Under the pieces are notes generated by a model. That model was not told where the DNA came from. It did no database searches and saw only the letters and a program-made list of their open reading frames with translations. DNA of 64,000 bases from Mesorhizobium shangrilense (GTDB lineage: Bacteria; Pseudomonadota; Alphaproteobacteria; Rhizobiales; Rhizobiaceae): contig NZ_JBEWSZ010000004.1 of NCBI RefSeq assembly GCF_040537815.1, positions 124,001-188,000 of the forward strand, read 5' to 3'. The position numbers and the translations under genes were made by a program. Position 1 is the stretch's first letter. Every line of letters starts with the position of its first letter. Of this stretch, positions 54,484 through 62,997 are shown in pieces.

Positions 54484-54920
54484 GTACCTCTGCATGGATG
54501 CTGACGGGTTGAGCGTGGGCTAGCTGCCCAGCCCCCACCTTGTGAGTTCGGGGCGAGCCGTTCGACCTGAAGGTGCCGGATGACAGTTTGCGACCCAGAG
54601 CCAAACGTTAAACTAAAGACAAATAAAAAGGCAGAATTGATTGATATTATTATCTGCCGTATCATTTTTTTCTACTTAGTACTACTAGTAAGTTTTCATC
54701 GAAGCCGACCAGGAGGCGAAATGTTCGAACCAGAACGCAGGCGGTTCTCTCAGCCAAGCCGGGAGCCATGACCTGGTGAGGGATCAGCTCCAAGAGGAGC
54801 AGAGGGGGGTCTCCCCCCAGCCTGACCTGGCCTAAGTAGTTTCCCGTACGGACATAACCGAATGTCGCGCCCGCCGGAATCGCGCGATTGCTTTGCCGAC
54901 GCCAGCGATCGGAGAGCGAC
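54484..54920. other. Gap before fixK with AT-rich tract and hairpins
   Basis: No convincing gene is present in 437 bp. Positions 54600-54710 are very AT-rich for this replicon, with GGCAGA/TCTGCC (54632-54637 and 54655-54660) as a possible stem. Closer to fixK are two tight hairpins, GCTCC/GGAGC (54787-54800) and GGGGGG/CCCCCC around TCT (54804-54818). The FixJ target promoter of fixK should lie here but no certain site was found. Confidence 0.4.
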
Positions 54921-55565
54921 ATGACGCTTCATGCGACCAACGACTTTTTCATCCCGGCAAGGACGGGTTTTCCGGCCCCGGCCGGGCGGGCTCTTGCGTC
55001 GTTGCAACCCATTTCCGTCTATCCCGCGGGCAGCGAGATCTACGCGCAGGGCGAGAAGGCGGGGAACCTCTATCAGGTCGAATTCGGCTGCGTGCGGGTC
55101 TACAGGATGCTGGCGGATGGGCGGCGGCAGATTTCCGCCTTTCACCTGAGCGGCGAGACCTTCGGCTTCGAGGCGCACCCGCTCCATCATTTCTTCGCCG
55201 AGGCCATCGGCGCGGTGGGCGTGCGCACCCTGCTGCCCGCACAAGGCATAGACATGTCGTCGCAAATATTGCCGCTGGCCCTGCAGGGGCTGGTTCGCGC
55301 GCAGGAGCACCTCCTGGTGCTCGGCCGGCAAAGCGCCGTCGAGCGCGTTGCCGCCTTTCTGCTGGACATGGCCGAGCGCCAGGGCGGGCTGGACCGCCTG
55401 GAATTGCCGATGTCGCGCACCGATATCGCCGACTATCTCGGCCTGACCATCGAGACTGTGTCGCGGGTCTTTTCCAAGCTGAAGGAGAAGGGAGCCATCC
55501 GGCTGATCAGCCTGCGCAGCATCGAGATCCGGAAATGGCAGGTCTTGCGCGGCATGATGGAGTGA
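54921..55565 (+). CDS. fixK: FixK, Crp/Fnr-family regulator
   Basis: Transcription activator of 214 residues for microaerobic genes. The cyclic-nucleotide-type sensor domain (PAGSEIYAQGEKAGNLYQVEFGCVRVYR, about 33-60) lacks the N-terminal Cys cluster of FNR, so it does not sense oxygen itself; this fits FixK rather than FnrN. The helix-turn-helix ELPMSRTDIADYLGLTIETVSRVFSKL (about 160-186) is of the kind that reads TTGAT-N4-ATCAA. GGAG lies eight bases before the ATG; an upstream start at 54888 is less likely. FixLJ should activate it, and three matching boxes occur in the window. Confidence 0.9.
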   Translation: MTLHATNDFFIPARTGFPAPAGRALASLQPISVYPAGSEIYAQGEKAGNLYQVEFGCVRVYRMLADGRRQISAFHLSGETFGFEAHPLHHFFAEAIGAVGVRTLLPAQGIDMSSQILPLALQGLVRAQEHLLVLGRQSAVERVAAFLLDMAERQGGLDRLELPMSRTDIADYLGLTIETVSRVFSKLKEKGAIRLISLRSIEIRKWQVLRGMME

Positions 55566-55687
55566 AGCACGGCGCCGTTGGGCAATGTCCCGGCAACGGG
55601 ATGAAGATCTGGCACCCGCACATGAATCGATCCTGCTGCCCTGGATCCGCAACAGGAAAGCCGTGCCAGCGTCTGCTTGACCGCAGC

Positions 55688-56677
55688 TCAGTTTGAAACC
55701 GCCGACCTGAACTTGCTGGGCGGTTGGCCATAGGCCTTGTGGAAGAGCCTTGCGAAATGCGAGGCGTTTTCAAATCCGACCTCGATGGCGATCTCGATCA
55801 TCGGAGCCTTGGTCTGCGTCAGGAGGTGCTTCGCGCGCTCCAGGCGCAGCATTTTATAGACCAGCGCCGGAGAGCTCCTGGTCTTCTCCATGAAGAGGCG
55901 TTCGAGCTGCCTTCGCGAGACGCCGACCAGGGCCGCCAATCTGGGGATGGAGATCGTCTTCTCGATGTGGCTCTCCATGATGATGAGCGCTGCCTTCAAC
56001 CGCGGATCGTCGGTTCCGATGGCAAGCGGCCTTCGTGGCTGGATATCGGATGCCGGGCGCGCCTTCTCGATCTGCAGGACTTCGAGTGCATTTCTCTCGG
56101 CGTCCCGGCTGATGTGGAGCCGCACGATTGACGCCGCCATGTCGGCCGCGGCACTGCCTCCCGCACATGATCCCCTGCTGCGATCGAGGTTGAAAATACG
56201 GTCCGCCCTGACCTCGTGATCCGGAAAGCGTTCGCGAAAAGCCTGAAAATGCAGCCAGCTGACGCAGGTGAGATGGTGCTTCATCAGGCCGGCATCGGCC
56301 AGGATGAACGTTCCCGTGCAGACCCCGATCAAGGGAACCTTCCTGTCGGCGGCGCGCTTGAGATAGCTGACCGTCTCGGCGTCGACCGGGAACTCGCTGT
56401 TCAAGAGACCGCCCACGACAACAATGTAGTTGAACTCGCGCGGATCCACGAAATCCGATGTCGGCGCGACCTGGACCCCGCAACTGGAGGTGATCAGGTT
56501 TCGGCTGCTCGCCAGGAGCTGCCAATCGGCCAAAACCCTGCCGGACTTGTCGGTCTCGTCGCTCGCCAATCTCAGCGTATCCACGAACAGGGCAAAAGCG
56601 GAAAGCGTGAAGGAGCGAGCCAGCACAAAGCCGATCTTCAAGCGGCCGGTCCCCGGGGCTTCATTGGCTGCTTTCAT
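55688..56677 (-). CDS. GlxA-family regulator (DJ-1/PfpI plus AraC domains)
   Basis: Regulator of 329 residues. The N-terminal amidase-like DJ-1/PfpI domain (about 12-190) has IGVCTGTFILADAGLM with the elbow Cys; the C-terminal AraC domain has the two helix-turn-helix units ISIPRLAALVGVSRRQLERLFMEK (near 242) and MIEIAIEVGFENASHFARLFHKAYGQPP (near 290). Relatives control amino-acid, carnitine or betaine catabolism. It lies 17 bp behind the ProC-like gene and is probably co-transcribed with it. Confidence 0.9.
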   Translation of the reverse strand: MKAANEAPGTGRLKIGFVLARSFTLSAFALFVDTLRLASDETDKSGRVLADWQLLASSRNLITSSCGVQVAPTSDFVDPREFNYIVVVGGLLNSEFPVDAETVSYLKRAADRKVPLIGVCTGTFILADAGLMKHHLTCVSWLHFQAFRERFPDHEVRADRIFNLDRSRGSCAGGSAAADMAASIVRLHISRDAERNALEVLQIEKARPASDIQPRRPLAIGTDDPRLKAALIIMESHIEKTISIPRLAALVGVSRRQLERLFMEKTRSSPALVYKMLRLERAKHLLTQTKAPMIEIAIEVGFENASHFARLFHKAYGQPPSKFRSAVSN

Positions 56678-56694
56678 GTCTGCTCAACCTCCGC

Positions 56695-57483
56695 CTATGT
56701 ATCCGACAGCGCCCGCGCCTTCTGGAACGCGGCTTCCAGTCCCGCCTCGATCACGGTGTCAAAGCCGTTTTCGCGCATGGTGATGATACCAGCCGCCGTC
56801 GTCCCGTTATATTCCACGAACGACCTGACCGTCTCGCAAGGAGAGGCGCCGTTCCATTCCTGGAGGCGTCCCGCTCCCACGATGACCTGCTGCGCGGCGC
56901 GACGGGCGATTTCGGACGGCACACCATGCTTTATCGCGTCGTTCATCATCGCACTGGCCAGCAGCGCGGGGAAAGCCGCCCCGGAGCCTGACATTGCCGT
57001 GAAATAGTCGATGTGTTCCTCGCTGTTCACGGCATCAACCACGCCGCAACCGCGAAATATCGCCGAGACGACATCGCCGTCCCGTGGTTGGGACGATGCG
57101 ACGAAAAATGGCGTGTAGGAATATCCAATCTCGGCGGCCGCGTTCGGCAAGGCGCGGGCCACACGGCTGGAGCCTGTTCTCCTGGCGATGCTTTCCACGG
57201 TTACTCCGGCCATGACCGATATGACGAGCTTGCCGGCGGCATTGATCTCGATTTCTTCCCAGTCGCCCGGCCGCACGGACAGGATGATGACATCCGATTG
57301 TTCCACCAACCGCCTGTTGTCCGCTGTCCAGATGCACTCCACGGCGTTATCCGGCTTCCTGCTGCGATAGGAACAGGTCAGCTGATGGCCTGTGACAATG
57401 CCTGAACCAAGAAGTGCCCTGGCTATCGCTGTCCCAAGCCATCCAGCCCCGCCGATTATTCCCACGTGCCCGATATGATCCAT
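56695..57483 (-). CDS. ProC-like pyrroline-5-carboxylate reductase family protein
   Basis: NAD(P)-dependent reductase of 262 residues. The Rossmann motif is VGIIGGAGWLGTAIARALL near residue 6, and the conserved C-terminal domain has AMSGSGAAFPALLASAMMNDA near 165 and VRSFVEYNGTTAAGI near 220, equivalent to the ProC substrate loop. The second motif VISVMAGVTVESI is also typical. It precedes a GlxA-type regulator, which suggests catabolic use of a cyclic imino acid or amino acid rather than the housekeeping proline pathway. Confidence 0.85.
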   Translation of the reverse strand: MDHIGHVGIIGGAGWLGTAIARALLGSGIVTGHQLTCSYRSRKPDNAVECIWTADNRRLVEQSDVIILSVRPGDWEEIEINAAGKLVISVMAGVTVESIARRTGSSRVARALPNAAAEIGYSYTPFFVASSQPRDGDVVSAIFRGCGVVDAVNSEEHIDYFTAMSGSGAAFPALLASAMMNDAIKHGVPSEIARRAAQQVIVGAGRLQEWNGASPCETVRSFVEYNGTTAAGIITMRENGFDTVIEAGLEAAFQKARALSDT

Positions 57484-57608
57484 GCGTCTGGTTCCGCTTC
57501 AGTGATCTGGAATCTTTGCGCCAACGGATCGCGACCGTCCATGGATGCTATGTTGGGCTGATTGTCGGACCGAGCTGGCGTCCTGGCAGGCCCGCATTCT
57601 CGGATCGG

Positions 57609-58448
57609 CTAAGGAAAAAAGCCGATCCGCTTGAGAAATGCGTCAACGTCCGGCTTCCAGCCCGCGATGTTGAAAATGTACCCGTGGCCCTCGGCCTTGT
57701 AGGGCGGGGCGCTTATCAGTGTTGCCTTGCCGCCTGCTTTCACAAAGGCGTCCCGAAGCTCATTGGCGAGGCGCGGGCCAAAAAAATGGTCGTTCTGGCT
57801 GTAGATCCACAGTTCAGGAACGCGTGTGGCGCGCCCATAGTCCTGCATGGCTTCGACGAGCTTGTCCTCGCAAGCGACCTTGTCCGGTTCGAGCGACCCA
57901 CGGCCCGCGGCAAAGCTGACGACGCCCAGTATCTTTTCCCTTGTCGCGGCCGCGACAGAGGCAAAGGCGCCGGCCGAATGCCCCACCAGCACCACGCGCG
58001 CACGATCTATGTCAGGTTCCCTGGCGAGAATTTCGAGCGCCGCGTCGATATCCTGGGCACTGACAAGGCCGGCATCATGGTAGTTGGGCCGGGAGCAGTC
58101 GGATTTATATCCCTCCACCCATTTGCCATTGCCGCCATAGCCACGCCGAATGACTACGGCGACGGCGGCGCCGCTGGCGACAAGGGCAAGCGCTTGCTCC
58201 CTGAGGGTCCTTGGACCGTAGGAAAGCCGACCGCCGGGCAGGCGGGGGCTTCCATGGGAAAGTATGACCAGGGGGAATGGTCCCTTGCCATCGGGCTTGT
58301 AGAGATAGATCGGGATCGTCACCCCGCCGACACTCGCCGACAGGGTCTTGGAATTGACCGTCGCCGCCAAGCCGATGCTGGCGGGTGCAAGCAAGGCGCA
58401 CAATATCACCATCAGAACGCGAAGTGTGTTCTTCATGTCTTTGACCAT
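57609..58448 (-). CDS. Exported alpha/beta hydrolase (dienelactone-hydrolase-like)
   Basis: Hydrolase of 279 residues with an N-terminal signal peptide (LRVLMVILCALLAPASIGLAA). The nucleophile elbow is GHSAG, the acid is Asp in IYSQNDHFFG and the base is His in AEGHGYIFN. The oxyanion region is LSHGSPRLPGG. Starts at 58448 or 58436 both give a good signal peptide; an earlier ATG at 58502 is unlikely. It is probably periplasmic and acts on an ester or lactone that cannot be named. The 257-bp gap downstream of the hydrolase start towards 58705 holds nothing clear. Confidence 0.8.
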   Translation of the reverse strand: MVKDMKNTLRVLMVILCALLAPASIGLAATVNSKTLSASVGGVTIPIYLYKPDGKGPFPLVILSHGSPRLPGGRLSYGPRTLREQALALVASGAAVAVVIRRGYGGNGKWVEGYKSDCSRPNYHDAGLVSAQDIDAALEILAREPDIDRARVVLVGHSAGAFASVAAATREKILGVVSFAAGRGSLEPDKVACEDKLVEAMQDYGRATRVPELWIYSQNDHFFGPRLANELRDAFVKAGGKATLISAPPYKAEGHGYIFNIAGWKPDVDAFLKRIGFFP

Positions 58449-58704
58449 CGGCCTGTCGGTCGTGATTTCCGCCGTGGCGGCCATGCCCGGCGTGAGCGGC
58501 ATGTTGTGGCCATCAGTCGCGAAGTCAACCGTTTGATCGGCTCAAATCGATGTCATGGCGACGACCGGTGGCCGACCGACCACCTTTCGTCGGTGCCTAT
58601 GAGTCCCCCCGGAAGATGAGACGGGCAGTCACGGTGTTCGGAGGCGGACGTTGCGTCAACAGCAAACATGGCAGCGTTGCGGCGCCTGTCCTCGGAAGCT
58701 GCAA

Positions 58705-59079
58705 TCAGGCTGTGCGAGCCCGAAAAATAATCGCGGCGAACATCAGGACGCCGGCGAATACGATCAGGGACGACACCGCGACAACCGGCTCCAATGAAGG
58801 GTTGCCGGTCAGAAGCAGATAGAGGGCCGGCGTCATCACCAGCACACCGCCTGTGTAGACATAGTACTGCACCTTCGCCAGGCGCGTCTCGGCCCCCCGT
58901 GGGTTAAGCGCGTGAAATGCGCCGAATATCGACATCGTCACCCAACCGAGAAGATTGATATGCGCGTGCGCACCGACCGCGGCATAGTCGTGAGCAATCG
59001 ACATCTTCAGGCCGACCAGAATTCCCGCGATCAGAAAGCAAATCGCAGTCATGAAATACATTTTGGAAATATTCGGCAT
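58705..59079 (-). CDS. Small four-helix membrane protein, haem-copper-oxidase-like
   Basis: Membrane protein of 124 residues with about four hydrophobic segments. The AHAHINLLGWVTMSIFGAFHAL stretch near residue 37 contains a His pattern like one helix of CcoN/NorB-type subunits; such short proteins are annotated as cytochrome-c-oxidase-like in rhizobia. It may bind haem. It lies 140 bp downstream of a 47-bp motif (copy b), on the same strand, and is not in an obvious operon. Confidence 0.75.
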   Translation of the reverse strand: MPNISKMYFMTAICFLIAGILVGLKMSIAHDYAAVGAHAHINLLGWVTMSIFGAFHALNPRGAETRLAKVQYYVYTGGVLVMTPALYLLLTGNPSLEPVVAVSSLIVFAGVLMFAAIIFRARTA

Positions 59080-59218
59080 GTCCCCACCACCACGCTGTAA
59101 TTAGCAAAAAACCGGCGCAACGCAATAAAGCGCGCCGCGGCCACCCGGCGGAACTTTTCGCTGAACCGCCCACGGGGCGCTCTCGCATGGCCAAGCCTTG
59201 CTGTCACCGCCCGAACAC

Positions 59219-59265
59219 CATATTGGGACGCTCGGTCACCAAGATGAGACGTATAGTCATGATGC
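59219..59265 (-). repeat. 47-bp tandem-motif element, copy b (before the small membrane protein)
   Basis: On the minus strand it contains GACTATACGTCTCATC and GACCGAGCGTCCCAAT, the same direct-repeat pair as copies a and c with several mismatches. It ends 139 bp before the start at 59079. The surrounding 59080-59348 stretch holds no gene. Confidence 0.6.
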
Positions 59266-59348
59266 GGGAATGCTGGTCGAGGGCATCCGCGAAGGGTGCC
59301 GCGAGCCAGTTATCCGAGCGCGAATGAATTTGATCAACGACGCGCTGG

Positions 59349-59573
59349 CTATCCGATGTTGCGCCGTCTGTCGTCGAGGCCTTTCCAGCCGCCGAGCATG
59401 TCGAACGCTTCCATACCGTCCGGCTGTTGGTCGTGACGCGGGCGTCGCCTGGCCGGCATGACAAGTGCCCTTGCCTTGCTCAGGACCCGGCCCAGATATG
59501 ATGTCCGTGGGTGAGCGGGGTGCGCTACGAACATGTCCACAGCCTGCTGCATCTGAGTTGCGTCGCCTGGCAT
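59349..59573 (-). CDS. Small hypothetical protein
   Basis: Possible gene of 74 residues starting MPGDATQMQQAVDMFVAHPA and ending in a basic, glycine-containing tail. GGAAAGG lies nine bases before the ATG. It has no recognised domain. Its main support is the presence of a 47-bp motif (copy c) 159 bp upstream in the right direction, as for two other genes. A longer reading from 59624 is less likely. Confidence 0.45.
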   Translation of the reverse strand: MPGDATQMQQAVDMFVAHPAHPRTSYLGRVLSKARALVMPARRRPRHDQQPDGMEAFDMLGGWKGLDDRRRNIG

Positions 59574-59732
59574 ATCCGTGCCCTTTCCGTTGCCCGCCCC
59601 ATCGCTCGGTCTTGCTGAAAACATGTCCTTGCCGGCACATGGTCGAACGGCCAGAAGGCTTCAGGTCAAACCCGAAGAAACATCTGCAGCGATGCCGATG
59701 GTGCTGTCACCACCCCGAACGGAGTTGCCGCG

Positions 59733-59779
59733 CATATTGGGACGTTCAGTCATCAAGATGGGACGTGCAGTCAGGTTGC
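59733..59779 (-). repeat. 47-bp tandem-motif element, copy c
   Basis: On the minus strand it reads GACTGCACGTCCCATC then GACTGAACGTCCCAAT, 21 bp apart: the best-preserved copy. Copy a matches it at roughly 41 of 47 positions. Sequence to its left (TGCTGTCACC, 59702-59711) is also shared with the sequence beside copy b. The 59574-59930 gap holds no other feature. Confidence 0.65.
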
Positions 59780-59930
59780 GGCCCGGATACGTGATCCCAG
59801 CAGGCCACCTGGCGCGGCTTGCGGCGGCGCCGGCCCAAACGAGCATGCTCAAGCCGGCTTACGGTTGGATCAAAGCCGGATACCTCCATCCGGCCAGCCG
59901 CGGGTTCGCACCGCGCAATGAGCCTGCCGA

Positions 59931-62651
59931 TCAATCGCTGCCGTCATCGTCTGGCCCGTTCGCCGGCGGTCGCCGGCCCATCATGATCTCACGCTTGCCG
60001 ACATGGTTGGGGGCGCCGACCAGGCCTTCCTTTTCCATGCGCTCGACCAATGAAGCGGCGCGGTTATAGCCAACGCCGAGGCGGCGCTGGATGTAGGACG
60101 TCGAACACTTCTTGTCGCGCAACACCACCTTGACCGCCTCGTCATAGATGGAATCGCTGTCCTCGGCCGCGACAGCACCCTTGTCGAAGACCGCCCCCTG
60201 GTCCGCTTCGTCGTCTTCCTCGTCCTCGTCGGCGGTCACGGTTTCCAGATATTCGGGGCGCCCTTGCGCCTTCAGATGCGCCACGACATGCTCGACCTCC
60301 ACGTCGGAAACGAAGGGACCATGCACGCGTGCAATGCGCCCACCGCCCACCATGTGCAACATGTCGCCCTGGCCGAGCAGCTGTTCGGCACCCTGTTCGC
60401 CCAGAATGGTTCGGCTGTCGATCTTGGACGTCACCTGGAAGGAGATACGGGTCGGGAAATTGGCCTTGATCGTGCCGGTGATGACATCGACCGAGGGACG
60501 CTGCGTTGCCATGATCAGGTGAATGCCGGCGGCGCGCGCCATCTGCGCCAGGCGCTGGATCGCGCCTTCGATCTCCTTGCCGGCCACCATCATCAGGTCG
60601 GCCATTTCGTCGACGATGATGACGATGAACGGCATCGGCGCAAGATCGATTTCCTGCTGCTCGAAGAGTGGCTCGCCAGTGCCCTTTTCAAAGCCGGTCT
60701 GCACAGTCATGACGACCGTCTCGCCCTTCTCGCGGGCAGCGGCGGCGCGCTCGTTGTAGCCGTCGATGTTGCGCACGCCGAGCCGCGCCATCTTGCGATA
60801 CCGGTCCTCCATCTCGCGCACCGCCCATTTGAGCGCGGTGACCGCCTTTTTGGGATCCGTGACGACGGGGGTCAAAAGATGCGGGATGCCGTCATAGATG
60901 GAGAGCTCGAGCATCTTGGGATCGACCATGATCAACCGGCATTCCTCCGGCTTCAGCCGGTAGAGCAGCGACAGGATCATGGTGTTGATTGCCACCGACT
61001 TGCCGGAGCCGGTGGTGCCGGCGACGAGCAAATGCGGCATCTTCGCCAGCTCGGCGATGACCGGCTCGCCACCGATCGTCTTGCCGAGGCAAAGCGCCAG
61101 CTTGCAGCTGGTCTTGCGAAAACCTTCCGATTCGATCAGCTCGCGGAAATAGACGGTCTCGCGCGTCTCGTTGGGAAGCTCGATGCCGATGACGTTACGG
61201 CCGGGCACGACCGCGACGCGCGCCGAGACCGCCGACATGGAGCGGGCGATATCATCGGCAAGACCGATGACGCGAGAGGATTTGACGCCGGGCGCCGGCT
61301 CGAATTCATAGAGCGTGACGACCGGACCGGGGCGAACATGGATGATCTCGCCGCGCACGCCGAAATCTTCCAGCACGCTTTCCAGAAGATCGGCATTCTG
61401 TTCGAGCCGCTCCTGCGACATATAGAAGCCCTGACCCTCGGGTGGCTGCTGCAGCAGCTCTTCCGAGGGAAGCTGATAGGCGTCGCCCATCGTGGACGGC
61501 ACGATTTTTCCCGCCAAAGGCAGGAGCGAAGCGGGACGCGCGGCCGAAACCGGCACGGCGACATCCGCGCTTGGCACGACCCGCGCGGGAACGGTGGCGC
61601 TCGCCGTGGCGGGGTTTGCGGCCGCCTGGGCAGTTCGCCGCGGCGCTTTGCTCACTGGCACCTCAGCTTGGGTGACCTCGTTCGAGTTCGCGGGCAAGAC
61701 GTCCGGCAAGGCGGAGGAGGCTTGGCCTGGAAGGCATTCGATGACACGGAACGACGCGGTGACATCGGTCGCGGGCACCGGGCGAATGTCGATGCGCGCG
61801 GCGGCAACGGGCGCCGCCGCGAGCGGCGCGGCAACGCCTGCGCGCGGGGCTGGATCGGCCCGCCGAACCGGCGACGGAGCGTCGACCAGATAGGGCGCCA
61901 TGACTTCGAAGAAAGCGTGGTCCGACAAATAGGGCCAGCGCAGTTTTTCGCTGCTGACCGCCTCGGTCGGCGCGCCCGCACCCCGGACGGCAGGTGTTCG
62001 CACGGATGGCCGCGCCGTTGCGACCGTCGCGGGGGCCGGAAGAGCCCGCGCCATTTGGCTGGGGCGCACTGGTGGAACGGACGCCGCAGCCAGTTGCGGC
62101 GGCCTGTCATGCATGACGGCCCTGTTGCCGGCCGGCGGCCGGTTTGCTTCCACAGAGGCGTTGCGGCTTTTCTGCGCCGACGAGGATGCCGCGTCCGCGA
62201 CGGGTCGCTCGATTGCTTGCTGCGTTGAGGGTGCCCTTGATTCTACTTGCTCGACGGCATCGTGGTCCTGCTGCGGGCCATGCTTCTTGGCTTCATAGTC
62301 TGGCGTGCGCGTGAAACGCACATTGGGCGCCAGGAAGAAATAATCCTGCCAGGCGGGGCCTTCGATGGCGCCGAGTTTCGGAAAGGCGCTACCCGCCGGG
62401 GACTTGTCCTTTGGCTCCATATAGGACTGGCTGTTGCCGTAGAGATTGACGACCCTCCCGGAATAGCCCGCCTTGGGTTCGTCGGGCTGCCGGCCGGCCA
62501 TTCTCTGGGGGCGATTGTAGTCTGCCGTGACTGAAGCGGGGCGCTTGCCGTCCCTGTCGCCCGTGCTGTTGAAACGATCTGCCTCGGCGTCATCGGGCGA
62601 GGCCGTCTTCAATGAATTGGCCCGAGGAAAACGCGTGGATTCCATTCTCAA
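59931..62651 (-). CDS. FtsK/SpoIIIE-family DNA translocase without membrane domain
   Basis: Hexameric DNA pump of 906 residues. Residues 1 to about 400 are hydrophilic and rich in Pro, Ala and Arg, with none of the four N-terminal membrane segments of standard FtsK. The motor follows: [16 protein letters not shown] (Walker A Gly545 on), [14 protein letters not shown] near 690 and [13 protein letters not shown] near 720. A C-terminal gamma winged helix ([23 protein letters not shown], about 850-872) reads KOPS-like sites. It is probably soluble, a second FtsK as found in several rhizobia, and could assist chromosome or plasmid segregation. Confidence 0.9.
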   Translation of the reverse strand: MRMESTRFPRANSLKTASPDDAEADRFNSTGDRDGKRPASVTADYNRPQRMAGRQPDEPKAGYSGRVVNLYGNSQSYMEPKDKSPAGSAFPKLGAIEGPAWQDYFFLAPNVRFTRTPDYEAKKHGPQQDHDAVEQVESRAPSTQQAIERPVADAASSSAQKSRNASVEANRPPAGNRAVMHDRPPQLAAASVPPVRPSQMARALPAPATVATARPSVRTPAVRGAGAPTEAVSSEKLRWPYLSDHAFFEVMAPYLVDAPSPVRRADPAPRAGVAAPLAAAPVAAARIDIRPVPATDVTASFRVIECLPGQASSALPDVLPANSNEVTQAEVPVSKAPRRTAQAAANPATASATVPARVVPSADVAVPVSAARPASLLPLAGKIVPSTMGDAYQLPSEELLQQPPEGQGFYMSQERLEQNADLLESVLEDFGVRGEIIHVRPGPVVTLYEFEPAPGVKSSRVIGLADDIARSMSAVSARVAVVPGRNVIGIELPNETRETVYFRELIESEGFRKTSCKLALCLGKTIGGEPVIAELAKMPHLLVAGTTGSGKSVAINTMILSLLYRLKPEECRLIMVDPKMLELSIYDGIPHLLTPVVTDPKKAVTALKWAVREMEDRYRKMARLGVRNIDGYNERAAAAREKGETVVMTVQTGFEKGTGEPLFEQQEIDLAPMPFIVIIVDEMADLMMVAGKEIEGAIQRLAQMARAAGIHLIMATQRPSVDVITGTIKANFPTRISFQVTSKIDSRTILGEQGAEQLLGQGDMLHMVGGGRIARVHGPFVSDVEVEHVVAHLKAQGRPEYLETVTADEDEEDDEADQGAVFDKGAVAAEDSDSIYDEAVKVVLRDKKCSTSYIQRRLGVGYNRAASLVERMEKEGLVGAPNHVGKREIMMGRRPPANGPDDDGSD

Positions 62652-62997
62652 GACTCACCTGTGAACCGTCCCCCGAGCAATAGGGAGCGAGTGGTTAACA
62701 GTTGCTTCCTGACCAGCCCGTTGGCTGTCGATGTGAACATGCTGTTGTGACGCACCTATCGCGATCGGGACGCGGCAAGGCGGACACACTCCTGACATGG
62801 TTAGGATTTCTTAACCAAGATGCTATTCATCGGTGTATCGGGTGAGTGCGGCGGCGCGCTCCACTCGGATGAATGTCGTGCCTTGCCACGACATTGGACA
62901 ATTGACGGCACGTCCAAGTGGGCCACGCATGGAACATGGGCTTGTCATCTGGGCACGGACGTGAAATCGCCCAAAACAGACAACAGATGTGCAAGCC
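62652..62997. other. Gap between divergent ftsK-type and DUF882 genes
   Basis: Three TTAAC-type half-sites occur: GGTTAACAG (62693-62701) and GGTTAG-GATTTC-TTAACC (62801-62818), the latter an imperfect dyad resembling CtrA sites. No promoter is certain and no gene is seen in the 346 bp. Confidence 0.35.

Noticed and set aside
54662..54922. 86-codon open frame on the minus strand in the fixK upstream gap, considered as a mobile-element or intron remnant
   Set aside because: No domain V-like intron motif, terminal repeats or homologous protein motif could be recognised.
59578..60069. 163-codon open frame on the plus strand overlapping the end of the ftsK-type gene
   Set aside because: Most of it overlaps the 47-bp element and the FtsK C-terminus in antisense; no ribosome-binding site or domain.
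60264..62228. 654-codon open frame on the plus strand
   Set aside because: Antisense shadow of the FtsK-type gene; composition is His/Arg/Asp-rich without recognisable domains.
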